Notes under the pieces: generated by a model | Databases searched by the model: none | Told to the model about the DNA's origin: nothing | What the model saw: the letters and a program-made list of their open reading frames with translations, nothing else | Shown: positions 46,601 to 57,937 of the stretch, piece after piece | How the letters are laid out: each line of letters begins with the position of its first letter | Position numbering within the stretch: the stretch's first letter is position 1 | Translations under genes and position numbers: made by a program | Source: Dipteronia dyeriana | Taxonomy: Eukaryota > Streptophyta > Magnoliopsida > Sapindales > Sapindaceae | Assembly: GCA_032871835.1 (NCBI GenBank) | Contig: CM065298.1 | Coordinates: 11,165,096 to 11,229,095, forward strand | Direction: 5' to 3' | Length of the DNA: 64,000 nt

Positions 46601-47620
46601 CACGTGGGATTTATCTCTCTCAACAATAGTACATCCACGATCTCCTCGTCAAAACTAATATGCTTGATGCAAAGCCAGTTTCGACACCACTCTCACTCAC
46701 TGAATCCCTGAAACTGAATTATGGAAGTGTGTCTACTGAAGTCACTTAATATAGGCAAGTGCTCAGCTCTTTACAATGCCTTTCCTTGACTCATCCAGAT
46801 GTCTCATTTGCAGTAAACAAGCTATCTCAATTCATGCATCGACCAACCACGAACCACTGGAATGCCGTCAAGCGTGTCATCCGTTACCTTAAGGGCTTCA
46901 TTGACCACGGTCTGCTTATTTCCTACAATTCACCTTCCTGCCTTCATGCTTTCGTTGTTGCTTACTGGGCGAGTGATCCGGACGAACGGCATTCCACAAC
47001 GACATACATTGTTTTCCTTGGTTCCACCTCTATAAGTTGGAGCTCCAAAAAGCAACACACAGTTGCCCGATCATCAACTGAAGCAGAATATCGTGCCATA
47101 GCCTCGACAGTTACGGAACTCAATTGGATTGGCCACCTCATTTGTGAACTTCATATACAAATGCCTGTCACTCCTGTCATTTACTGTGACAATGTAGGTG
47201 CCATATATGTCTGCGCGAATCCCATCTTCCACAACCACATGAAACATGTTGCCATAGATTTTTTCTTTGTTCGGGATCAAATAGCGTGCCATCAAATGCG
47301 TGTAGCACACATTAGTACAAATGATCAGCTAACTGACTCCCTCACCAATGCTTTCTTACGTAAACAGTTTCATGATCATCGGTCCAAGATAGGCATCCTA
47401 GCCGGAAGCTCTATCTTGCGGGGGCATATTAAAGGAAGAGATTAATTAGATCACAACCAGGCCAACTACATTACTTAGCGTGTACAACTAGGAGAATGCA
47501 TATTTAGTATTTACATTAGTTGCCATGTAAAATTATGAGCGTGTTGTATTCTGTATAAATACTACAACTGTTCAATGAATAACATAAGACATAATTCATA
47601 GACAAGTATCTAAATCTATT
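43690..47620 (+). mobile_element. Ty1/copia retrotransposon, internal region and partial 3' end, dead
   Basis: Domains occur in copia order on the plus strand with many stops. End of gag: FEELYDKLLDHEAYLRREE at ~43710. CCHC knuckle: CQLCDKIGHTARTC at ~44030-44075. Protease: WILDSSASHHMT at ~44160-44195. Integrase: RHTSAQVLQKL, then IDVWGP, YFSKYTW and TPEHVGAAERKH to ~45080. RT remnants: KAIYGLRQAPRA at ~46320-46355 and more to ~46640. RNase H: see separate entry. A purine-rich gcgggggca at ~47417-47425 may be the polypurine tract, followed by an LTR-like tail to ~47620. The N-terminal half of gag is missing. Confidence 0.8.
46759..47445 (+). pseudogene. Copia pol C-terminal part (RT thumb/RNase H), open fragment
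   Basis: The only long open piece of the copia polyprotein. THPDVSFAVNKLSQFMHRPT is the conserved post-RT motif and RVIRYLKG follows it. The RNase H domain continues with SISWSSKKQHTVARSSTEAE, YCDNVGAIYV and HMKHVAIDFFFVRDQI. The Asp of the first RNase H motif seems changed (VAYWASD where VxYsDAD-like sequence is usual). It ends TAA-like before the LTR and has no start of its own, so it is a remnant rather than a gene. Confidence 0.8.
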
Positions 47621-47639
47621 AAGTGGATCCCAAACGTGT

Positions 47640-48790
47640 GATAGATAATTTTGGATCGACACATGGGCATCATTGGTGGGACGACATAAATTTTCCCTGA
47701 TGCAGCATATAAGTTTTGTGCATACCATTTGGCACAAAATTTGAGAAAAATGTGCAAGCAACGGGATGATGTGATTAAGCTTTACTACTGTGCTACTTAT
47801 ACGTATTGTATCGATGAATTTGAACATGAAATGGTTGAGTTGAAAGATTTCCACAGTAAGTGTTACGATAATCTCCTAGAGATTGGGATAGAGAAAATTT
47901 CATGTGTACCAAAGTCCTAAAAGGAGGTACAAAATGATGACCACCAATATTGTCGAGTCAATGAATTCATGTTTACTTGCAATCCAAAAATTGCCAATCG
48001 TATTTATTGCTAAATTTATCATAGATTTGTTGCAAATATGGTTACCCGACCGTCAGACAAATGTATGTGAAAAATCTACATATTTGACTCGTTATGCAGA
48101 CGATCACATCAAACAGAGGGTATTATAGTTGCAACGATGTGATGTTCATCCCATTGATTGCAATAGATTCAAGGTAGACGACAAATGGACAGACACAATT
48201 GTTGACTTGGAACAACGTTTCTGTTCATGTCGTCAATGGGATCTAGATGAGTTACCGTGTATTCAAGTCATGGTGGTTGCCATGTATGTTTTTTGTTCTT
48301 CGTGTGTTTTATAATTTTAATTACATGTTTTATTTTATTTATTTTATTATCTGCCTCTTCGTGTGCTTTGTACTAGGTTGAAAGGTATGTCCATGATCAC
48401 ACTATGTTGAGTTTTACCCAGCTGGATGGCTGCAATATGCTTACAGCATGGTTGTGAACCCTGTTCCAAAACCAAAGACAGAGAACATTCTCGATGAAAT
48501 TCATGACCGCATTGTATTGTCATAGGAGAAAAAATGTTTGACAGGAAGATCAAAGAAGTCAAGGATATCATCTACTGGGGAGTTTCGAAAGCAAAAATTG
48601 TGTTAGAATTGTGGTGAAAAAGGACACAACAAAAGAAGCTACTCGAACCCATTTTCTAGCATAAGTAAACCAGCAAAAAAAAAAGGTGCTTGTAGCGTTT
48701 GCAAGCAAGGACATAATAGACTGAAGTACCCAAATAAGGCACCCGACACCAGTTCAGATGACGCAGACGATGACATCATTGATTGTTAGG
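47640..48790 (+). pseudogene. Mutator-like (MULE) transposase, 3' part only
   Basis: Plus-strand frames read SDRHMGII-like at ~47650, FPDAAYKFCAYHLAQNLRKM at ~47700-47755, TTNIVESMNSCLLA at ~47940-47980, and a SWIM-type zinc finger CSCRQWDLDELPC at ~48220-48260 whose final CxH appears lost. A CCHC knuckle, NCGEKGHNKRSY then CSVCKQGHNR, follows at ~48605-48720. An acidic tail with Asp repeats ends at TAG 48787-48789. The DDE catalytic N-terminal half is absent, and stops at ~47918, 48126 and ~48312 break the frame. It begins almost where the copia tail ends, so the junction may be an insertion breakpoint. Confidence 0.75.
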
Positions 48791-48934
48791 TATATTTTTG
48801 GAAAACTCATCTTGGACGATTAATTTATGTATGTATCATTACTATTTGATTCACATTAATACCAATATGTGAGGATTTATTAAGTTTAAGTTTATTTGAT
48901 GTATACATTATAACTGGTTATGTTCTTGCGGTTT

Positions 48935-49160
48935 GTATTGGTATTTATGTTTTGTGAACAGGTGGTTGCGAATATTTCTGGTGTTGTGTTGTATGTGAAT
49001 TTGACATTTATGTTTTCTAAATATTTGAAAATAGTTGGTTGCGATGTGGTGTTGTATGTGAAGGTATTTATGTTTTCTAAATATTTGAAAGCCGGTGGTT
49101 ACGAATATTTATGGAGTTGTGTTGTATGTGAACCTGGTATTAATGTTTTCATCCAAATAT
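48935..49160 (+). repeat. Tandem repeat, about 65-70-bp unit, about 3 copies
   Basis: gttgtatgtgaatttgacat, gttgtatgtgaaggtattta and gttgtatgtgaacctggtat each start a unit continuing with 'tatgttttctaaatatttga'. It gives spurious hydrophobic frames. Confidence 0.7.
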
Positions 49161-49394
49161 TCATTTTCTAAGCATAGCCAGAGTGACTTATATTCATTTT
49201 CAAACAATTAGAAACAACTTTTACAAAATAAAAAAAAAATTATAAATGAGAAGATCTAACAACCAGTTCATAAAATTATGAATTTAGTTATAAAACTAAC
49301 GAAATAACGTCTAACAAGTTCAGAAACTGCAGCTACAACATAAACTAAAAAATAAAACGGGTAGCCACAACCTATGGATCCAAGCATGGCATGG
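49161..49394. other. Short spacer before the second full hAT
   Basis: No feature recognised other than the tggcatgg target site at its end. Confidence 0.35.
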
Positions 49395-52300
49395 TAGACA
49401 TGATCACTGTTCGATTCGAATCGTGGAACCGAACCGTAATAGTGTGAAATGAACCGTAACCGTAACTGAAACCGTGGAATCGGTTCTATAACCGGAACCG
49501 AAACCGGAAGCGTGGGGGAGGCGATTTGGTTCTTGTTCTTCCTTTAAAAAAACCGGTCAGAAACCAACGGTTCGGTTCCGGTTCATGGTCTGTAATTTTT
49601 ATTTTTATTTTTATTTTTATTTTAAATTTGAATTTTTTTTTTATAAAAAATTCAAAGAGCTCAACGGTCAGCAGAACGTTGGGCACAACAGTAATTTTTC
49701 CCCTCTTAAATCTTTATTTTCCTATATAAATAACCCCCTAATTCATTTGTTTTCACACAATTGCTCTCTCAACTCTTTCTCAAATCTCAATTCTCATAAT
49801 TCTCTTCAATTATCTCCCAATTTTTCAATTATTCATTTGTTTATGTTTAGTGTATTGCAATTATTATTTTTTAAAATCATTTCAAAATCCTTGTCAACAA
49901 TTTTTTAAAATATATTTCCAATAAAAAATTTAATTTTAATTTCATCCATTTATCTTAATTTTTTTGAAGAGATTTTTTACAAATTATTTTTTTCGTTGGC
50001 AAGTGGAAGTGGAAGTTGAAGTGGAAGTGGAGTAAGAGACATTCCACCAAGGCATTCCGTTTCTAAGACCGTTAAGGGTCGTATGTCAGAGCCGGATCCG
50101 GTCCAGCCGGATAATATCGGTTTTGATGGCACCGCTTACCATGAGTTCCTACAACGAACCTATCTTGAATCTGTAAACTATCCAGTCAATCCAAATCCCC
50201 CTTTAATCATTTCTGAACCTAATTCTAACCAGCCTACTAGCGGCCCTAGCTCCGGTAATATGATAAGCCAATCATAAAATATATCTGATTTTGCTGCATA
50301 TCCAAATTTTGAAGAGACGATAGAGAAGGATAAAAATCAGATCAAATCTGATCTATTAGTTCTCCACATGAAAAAAGTTACGAAACCGAATGGAACGGTG
50401 TGCAATTATTGCCCTAAAGAATACAAATGGACTAAATATGAAGGATACAACACATGCAGAAAGCATATTACGACCCGTCATCTAGCAGAACTTACCAAAG
50501 AGAATGCACAATCTCAAAATTTCAGGTTTTCTACCTTTGACACTCAATTATTTAAATATAGTGATCAAGCTAATAGAGAAGAATTAGCTAGGATAGTAGC
50601 TATAGAACATTTACTTTTTAGTTTTGGTGAAAAAGTTAGTTTTATAAAATATTGTCGTAAAGCATTAAATCATGCTGCATGTTGTGTATGTAAAACCACT
50701 CTCACGCGTACATTGTATGATATTTATAAAAAAGAAAAAAAGATTTTGTGAACTATATAGGTCGTGTTTCTGTATGGACGGACCATTGACGAATGCATTC
50801 ATACTTGAGTGTAACTTGTCATTATATGGACAAAGCATAAACAATACAAAAAAGAATTCTTGCATTTAGAGTTTTTGATGATAGACATACTGCGGATAAT
50901 ATTTATAAAAATATGTAAATCATTTTTGAAGAGTATAAAATTGAAAGCAAAATTTTTTCAATTGATTTTGATAATACTTCTAATAATACGACAGTTATTC
51001 CTACTTTAATTGAATTATACAATTCTTATTTTAATAGTAAATTTTTTCATCAAAGATGTGATTGCCATGTTTTAAATTTATGCGTTCAAAAAGGTTTATA
51101 AATTCTTCAAGCTTTTATTAAACCCATTAAAGAGAACCTCTCATATTTGTGAAAACATCCTAATATTATGAAAGCATGGGTAAGATTTTGAAAACAGACA
51201 GGTAGATATCCCATCAGATTTTCTCGTGATGTTCCAACACATTGAAACTCTACTTATAAATTGCTTCATGAAAGTTATGAATATAGAGATTTATTAGTTT
51301 CTTTTATACAATATAATATTAATCAAATCAATCTTTATACACACCATTGGGATTTTTATAAAAAAATTTGTAGTTTGTTATAAGTTTTTAATAGTGATAC
51401 TAACAATTTGTCAGGTATTTATTATCCTACTACTCAATTATTTATCATTCAGGGTTGTAATATTGCTGATGCATTTGCTGACTGTTTATCTGATATACAA
51501 TTACAGGCATGCATTAAAGCTATGAAAAAAAAATGGTTAGACTATTATAGAGAGTTTTCAAATATTTATCTGCTTACGTTGTGTTTTGACCCACGTTGTA
51601 AACTAGATACATTAACAGATTATTTTACTCTTTCTTATAAATGTTTAGGTATACAATTAGAAATTTATGCTTATTGAAATGCAATTAAGATATTATTTTA
51701 TCAGTTATATAATAAATATCGTAGAATTTATGATCCATCATTGAACATTAATATTCCGCAAAATGAAAATGTCTCCCAAACTCGATCTTCTAGAGTATTG
51801 GGAGCCGGGTCTGCACTTTTATCCCAAAAGATCAAAAGATTACGTGGTTATTCTTCTTCTTCATCAAGTTTGGTCTAGTATGATGAGATAGAAACTTATC
51901 ACATAATCAATTTTGAGTTTATAGGAGACGATGATTTGAAAAAACTTGATATTCTACATTGATGGAGTGAACATCATTAGCACTGCTCAATCTTATCTAT
52001 AATAACCAAACAGATTCTTCCAACACCAATTTCTACAGTGGCTGTGGAACAAAAGTTTAGTGTTTATTGAAATATTTTAGACGCAAGACGGTCGCTTTTG
52101 AATCCATAATCAATTCAAGTTCAAGTGTGTGTTGATGATTAGACAAAAGCTGAATATAAACAACAAGAAATGTAGTCAGAAGTGATATACGATTTTATAC
52201 GATTTCATCGATGATGATCACACCACCGGCACCGGAACAGAAAATAGCGATTAGTTACAGACTTACATATGTAAGAGACAATAAAATGTAAAAAAACTTC

Positions 52301-52630
52301 ATGGTCTTTGATTCCTCTAAACCCCGAGAGGATACATAGGCAATTTAATTATTGTACAAATTAAATACAAGACTAATTTTTTTCATTTTTAGTTTTATAC
52401 ATTTCAATTTATGTATTTACTATTTTTTTTTAAAAAAAAATTTGACTTACGGCCTTACATAATAAAATTCATTTACAATTTCATATTATTACATGTTTTA
52501 TATTTTCATATTTTTTTTAAAACGAGTATTAATGTAAAATAAGAAAAAAAAAAAAGAGTGGAACCAAACCAGGTGAACCGGTGGAAGCAGACCTTAAACG
52601 GAAACGAAACAGAAACCGTGGCCATGTCTA
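49395..52630 (+). mobile_element. Second full-length hAT transposon, 3.24 kb, near-perfect TSD
   Basis: Ends tagacatgatcactgttcga and (complement) tagacatggccacggtttct. Flanking 8-mers tggcatgg (49387-49394) and tggcatga (52631-52638) differ at one base. Subterminal words ccgaaccgtaat, accgtaaccgtaac and the complementary cggttccgg type are shared with the outer hAT at 15781-20335, so they are one family. A TATA-like tatataaataac at ~49722 precedes the transposase remnant. Confidence 0.85.
50083..52175 (+). pseudogene. hAT transposase of the second element, disabled
   Basis: ATG at 50083 (MSEPDPVQPDNIGFDGTAYH). A BED-type finger lies at ~50365-50475 (VCNYCPKEYKW, then CRKHITTRH). Later come FSIDFDNTSNNT (~50960-50990), FHQRCDCHVLNLCVQKGL (~51045-51100), GIYYPTTQ (~51415) and the C-terminal dimerisation region around 51960-52170 (TPISTVAVEQKFSV, then NILDARRSLLNP). 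It is interrupted by stops at ~50275, 50749, ~50918, 51102, 51152 and many later, and by a frame change near 50745. It differs from the 17187-19050 transposase in the finger and core, so it belongs to another hAT lineage. Confidence 0.8.
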
Positions 52631-52639
52631 TGGCATGAT

Positions 52640-53690
52640 GGTCTCATGAGCTGTCAGCTATCGATCCACTGGACTCACCAACAGTTGGTCTGACAGCTAT
52701 TGGTCCATTGATTCACCGACAACGCACAAGAGGAATTAAGAGGTCTGAATCAACTAAAGTCATATGAGAAACGTCCATCCTATCATTAAGATTAGCAAAC
52801 TCTGACATACAAGCCATCTGATTGTCATCCATCTTTAATTGAAAACCTTCAAGTGTATCTAGAATCTTAGTCCACATCGGCCGTCGACTTTTGTGAGAGA
52901 TTGGATGATATTTTAGTAAAATTAAACAAGTTCAATTGAATAAAATATTTAAAGAGAGTATCGAGGGAATTTCCAAATGTAGGGTTTTAAAGGGCAATGT
53001 GATAAATGTGGTTGACAAAAAAGCTAAATGTGTAATTTTTTCACCGATGAGCCATTTTCTACAACTGAACATTGAAAAAGATCATTTCCTACCATTTCCA
53101 CAAAATATTAAGTATAAACACATATAAAACCCTGTCCACTGTAGTTACAAACAACATGGGTCTGATCACAAGCCAATTTTTTTTCTTTAAAAAAAAATGG
53201 TTTTTCTACGTAATAAAAGTTGAAAAAACATAAAAGATTTAACATTTCTTACACCCAGGATATATTAATAAATGATTGAAACTACTAATAGGATTCCAAG
53301 GTCTCCAATTGAGAATAATCAATTATTTATTTAAACTGCTCAGGTCATCATCACTTATCCTATCAGTCTCAGCAGCATCACTTATATAGGATTTCCACAT
53401 CAATGCAGTACAACACAATGACAATGCAATCCCAAAACAGTGATTCATCCTCTTCATCTCCATTAAAAAAAAAACACTAGAGAAACTCAAGAACATTCAA
53501 CAATGGTTTGTTGTCAATGGAGGAATACAGCTTTCTAGATAATTAAGAAAAACAAGAAAACAAACACGAACAATCAAAGATGGAAAACACATTACATCTA
53601 TTAATAAACACAAACACTTGGCAAAGAAAGCTAAACGTCAATATAAACACAATTAACAAATATAAACAACTTTTTGAAGAACAACCTGAT
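52640..53690. other. AT-rich spacer, no gene recognised
   Basis: Short direct repeats such as 'ctgtcagctatcgatccact...ggactcacc' versus 'ctgacagctattggtccatt...gattcacc' at ~52650-52715. Nothing coding. Confidence 0.4.
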
Positions 53691-54328
53691 TTTAGAGCTT
53701 CTCCAACCCATCATCAAACACCACACCAATCTCCAAATCCCACCATAAATCACCTCCAATCGGCGCCATTCTCTGCGCAAAACTTCAGATGGTGAACAAT
53801 GTTGCACAATAGATTGCACGGCACTTGTTTTGCACAAAAAAAATCTGTTTTTTTTATCTAAAAGTTTTAAATAATAACATTTTAACCCCATTTAAAAAAA
53901 TGTTTTTTGATTATATCCTTCATTTCAAGATTTTATTTAATCACAATTTTACCTTAATAAATTTAATTTATTCCTATTTGGTCTTTTTTAATATTTAATT
54001 ATTTTTTTTGTGAATTAATTATTATTGTTATATTTATTTATAATAAATTAAAATGTAGTGTATATTTATAAATTTAAAATGCAATTTTTGTAAATAAGTA
54101 ACTTCATTCAATACAACGGAAATTAAAACAAAATACATTAGGAACAAAATACAAACTTCATAGTGATAAAATAATTTACCACAATTTGGAATACTATAAA
54201 ATGAAGAAAAAATAAAATATAAACTACAAGAACCCATTAGTAATCTGGAAACCATTTCCGGGTCCTTGAAGATTTTCTAAAAAATCACCAAAAAACCCAG
54301 ATGCATTTTGAGATCCCTTGTCTTGTTG

Positions 54329-55230
54329 TTAAGCTCGTTTTGCTTCAATTTTTAATTGTTGTTGATTCATAAACTCTTGTTTTTTTAGATCAGTTATGGC
54401 ATTCAAATCTATCATCAAAATTTTGAGTTCACGATACTCTATTTTTCTCTGCAAAATATCGTTAAGTCTTTCCCTCTGCATAACATTTTTATTAGAAAAT
54501 TCCAAAAAAAATTCTTGTCTCTCTTTCAAAGTATTATAAGCGGTTGAATTATGTTCATCAACCCATCTTTTTGATTTTGCTTTCTTCACTTCAATGGGCC
54601 GTCGAGATGAACTACCCTCGCCGTCATCACTACTTATATTTAAAGAAAACAAAGACAGTCCAGGATATACCGTGGTGGGAGACTCTAGAGTTGGAGAGTC
54701 TTCTTGTGATGAAACGAAATGACCAGTTTCCGGTTGAAAGGGTGACTGGGTTTCTGTCTCGTTGTCTGCAAATTTTTCCATGTCTTGATGGGCCACACAT
54801 GGTCGAACCTGAATCCATGTTTATATTTGTTTTCCTGGGATAATAAATTTTTTGCCTGGTTCATCTGTAAAATGATACAAAAATATTGTTAAAATCAAAT
54901 ATGAAATTTGTTTTTTCTACAAATTGAATTTTAACAAATACTCACAATATCAGCTTCCGAGGCACCACTAGGTTTCACCCTTTCAATCTGTCGTATGCAT
55001 CCTCGCATTTTCCCCATGGAAGTAAGGATAGTTTGCATGCGACACTGTAAACTTCTTTTGTTACGAAGTTCTGTAATAAAAAATGGTCTGCTATTGTTGT
55101 AATCATTCTCTATTCGGTTCCAGAACATATCCTTTGACTAATAAATACCTATGATCGGGTTTTGTGAAACATCAAGATATATGTGACAAAGATGTGTCTT
55201 CTGCATTTGTGTATGAAGAACTTCTTTTTG
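54329..55230 (-). pseudogene. PIF/Harbinger ORF1 (Myb/SANT-like, NAM-associated type)
   Basis: On the minus strand, an upstream exon (to ~54948) reads SQNPIIGI, then SKDMFWNRIENDYNNSRP, and GCIRQIERVKPSGASEADIV. It has a donor gtgagtat, and a downstream exon starts after an acceptor tttacag with MNQAKNLL and FRFDHVW. After a frameshift near 54795 the frame continues from RHQDMEKF-like sequence as a 155-codon stretch: an acidic linker, a basic KKAKSKRW patch, and a helical C-terminus ending KIEAKRA. ORF1 proteins of this class bind transposon ends or assist nuclear import of the transposase. An early stop near 55140 and the frameshift disable it. Confidence 0.7.
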
Positions 55231-55420
55231 TAGACATTTTGTAGAAACAGGGATTTAAAGGGAAAAGTGATTTGGATAGAAAAGTGTTTTGAAGTTATAA
55301 AATATTTGAAGGGAAACGTGACTTGAAGAGAAAGTAGATTAAATGTATAAAAGATTTGGTGGGATATGTTTAATTTAATGTGGTTTGATATTTATAGAAA
55401 CCTGGAGGTACTTTTTTCAG

Positions 55421-56240
55421 ATTGAATCCTACGGTTCAGATGGTGAGAAAATCCATCCAATGACTGACATTTAACTACTCAGATATCTTATCTTCATATT
55501 TTAGGAAATGGGAAGATAAGATTCCTTGAATGAAATTATTGCTAGATATTTTTGTGTCCGATTATACTTTTTCCATGTGGGCTTACAATTATTGTCGGTC
55601 ACATGGACAAAAAGAAGATATTTTTGTAGAGATTGAATCCTACGGTTCAGATGGTAATACAATTTATCCAATGGTTAACATTTATCTTCATAGGATATCT
55701 TATCTTTATATTTTGGAAAATGCGAAGATAAGATTCCTTGAATGAAATTATTGCTAGATATTTTTTTATCCGATTATACTTTTTCCATGAGCTTGCAATT
55801 ATTGTCGGTCACATGGACAAAAAGAAGATATTTTTGTAGAGATTAAATCCTACGGTTCAGATGGTAATGCAATTCATCCAATGGTTAACATTTATCTTCA
55901 TAGGATATCTTATCTTCATATTTTGGGAAATGCGAAGATAAGATTCCTTGAATGAAATTATTGTTAGATATTTTTTTGTCCGATTATACTTTTTCCATGT
56001 GGGCTTGCAATTATTGTCGGTCACATGGACAAAGAGAAGATATTTTTGTAGAGATTGAATCCTACGGTTCAGATGGTAATGCAATCCATCCATTGGTTAA
56101 CATTTATCTTCATAGGATATCTTATATTCATATTTTGGGAAATGCGAAGATAAGATTCCTTGTATGAAATTATTGATAGATATTTTTTTGTTCGTTTATA
56201 CTGTTTCCATGTGGGCTTGCAATTATTGTCGGTCACATGC
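55421..56240 (+). repeat. 211-bp tandem array, about 3.9 copies, between Harbinger ORFs
   Basis: Units start attgaatcctacggttcaga near 55421, 55632, 55842 and 56054 (spacings 211, 210 and 212). Each contains ttatcttcataggatatctt, gataagattccttg(a/t)atg, ttttccatg(tgg)gctt and tgtcggtcacatgga. Units 2-4 are about 95 percent alike. The first is partly diverged. Confidence 0.9.
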
Positions 56241-56319
56241 ACAAAGATAAATAGCCTACACCAAACTCTGCTAAAACTCATTCAATTAAACTCAAAGAAA
56301 AACGTGAATTTCAATAATG

Positions 56320-57630
56320 GAAGTCCATCTAATTTGTCAGAGGAGGCAATTTTGGCAGCTCTTGGTGCGATGGATATAGAAGAAAAAGAAATGATTGCCC
56401 AATGTGGACAATTCCAACAGGCCATGGCTCAGTATCTCAATCAACAAAATAACCCAGTGCGACGGAAGGCTCAATTCCTGGTCATATAGTCATCAATCGA
56501 GACCGGAAAAATGTTGATCGTCGTTCGTTCTACGACTATTTTGCAGAGAACCCCTCGATACAACGATCAAATGTTCCGTCGACGCTTTCTAATGGATAGG
56601 AGTTTATTCCTTCGTATTGTTGAAAAAGTAAAAGCTCGTGACAACCATTTTATGCAACGAAGAGATTGTGTGGGTAGACTGGGTTTATCTGTGCTTTAGG
56701 AAATAACAGCAGTATTTCGGATGTTGGCATATGGTTGTCCAGCAGATGCTACTAACGAGTATATAAAAATAGGAGAGTCCACAACAATTGAGAGTTTGAA
56801 GAGATTTTATCGTGCTGTTGTGGAGGAATTTGCAGTTGAGTATCTTAAATCACCAAATGCTACTGACGTTGCAAGACTACTTCGTATTGGTAAAGATCGT
56901 GGTTTTCCAGGAATACAGGGTAGTCTAGAATATATGCATTGAAAGTGGAAAAATTGTCCAACAGCTTGCGCAGAGCATTATGTAGGTCGTAATAGATCCC
57001 CAACTATTATTTTAGAGGCTGTTGCTGATTATGATCTGTGAATATGACATGCTTATTTTGGTTTGCCTAGTACGAATAATGATATTAATGTGTTGGAGGC
57101 ATCCCATCTTTTTTCCAACCTTACTCAAAGTATTGCTCCTCAGCTCATTATGTCATTCAAGGAAAAGAATATAATATAGATTATTATTTAGCTGATGGTA
57201 TATACCAAAAATGGTCTATGCTTGTACAAACTATTCACGATTCACGTGGTCCCAAAAAAAATATATTTGCAATGAACTAAGAAGCCTATAGAAAAGACGT
57301 GGAACGTGCATTTGGAGTTCTCCAATCACGATTTACAATTGTAACAGGAACGCCACGTTTTTGGTATAAACATATTTTACATGATATAATGACTACGTGC
57401 ATTATTATGCACAACATAATAATCGCGGATGATCGTGATGTAACGCATCAATTGTAACGCATCAACTGAGGATCATATGTAAACACCAACTCCAAAGTTA
57501 TGATAATACCCGATTTTAACAATTCCTAGCTCAACATAGAGGAATCATGGATAAAGACGTTTACATTGCACTCCGAAATACGTTAATAGATCATTTGTGG
57601 GATGATTATACTAATTCAGATAATTAGATG
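56320..57630 (+). pseudogene. PIF/Harbinger transposase (DDE nuclease), disabled
   Basis: Pieces on the plus strand follow the family order. An N-terminal segment has MDIEEKEMIAQ. RYNDQMFRRRFLMDRSLFLR leads into the helical domain, then VFRMLAYGCPADATNEYIKI and LKRFYRAVVEEFAVEYL. The catalytic region reads GFPGIQGSLEYMH then KWKNCPTACAEHY, where the usual LDCMHW first catalytic Asp is replaced by Glu. HAYFGLPSTNNDINVL keeps the second Asp. DVERAFGVLQSRF-like sequence is visible near 57300. Stops at 56487, 56697 and 56940 and later frameshifts prevent a full product. Confidence 0.8.
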
Positions 57631-57937
57631 ATGATCAATATGTACTTTTATTTTTATGTTTTTTCTTTTATATTGTCTGAAATGTAACGTTCAAGTTATT
57701 TTAATAATAAACGTAAAATTTAACCTAATCAATTTAATTTCTTTTTATGTATTAATTTCACATTTTCTTATTATATTGTAATATTATGTTAATTAGGGAG
57801 TCAAATGTTAATCGTGTAGAAATATTAAAAAAAAAAAAAGGAAAGAAAGGGAATATTATGGAAAAATATTCTCTTTAATGTAAAGTTTAATGCAGTGGGT
57901 TAGAGATGGAATAGTAAAATAGTGGGTTGGAGATGTA

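Larger units (their letters stand above)
53694..57937. mobile_element. PIF/Harbinger DNA transposon, about 4.2 kb, dead
   Basis: Left end gagcttctccaacccatcat and right end (complement) tttacatctccaacccacta share the CTCCAACCCA core typical of PIF/Harbinger-type ends. Inside are the two expected genes: an ORF1 Myb/trihelix-type protein on the minus strand (54329-55230) and the ORF2 DDE transposase on the plus strand (~56320-57630), transcribed away from each other. A 211-bp tandem array lies between them. The exact ends and the 3-bp target duplication are not certain. Confidence 0.75.

Noticed and set aside
55421..56240. Evenly spaced direct repeats that could recall a CRISPR array
   Set aside because: Units are contiguous ~211-bp tandem copies without spacers, in plant DNA inside a transposon.
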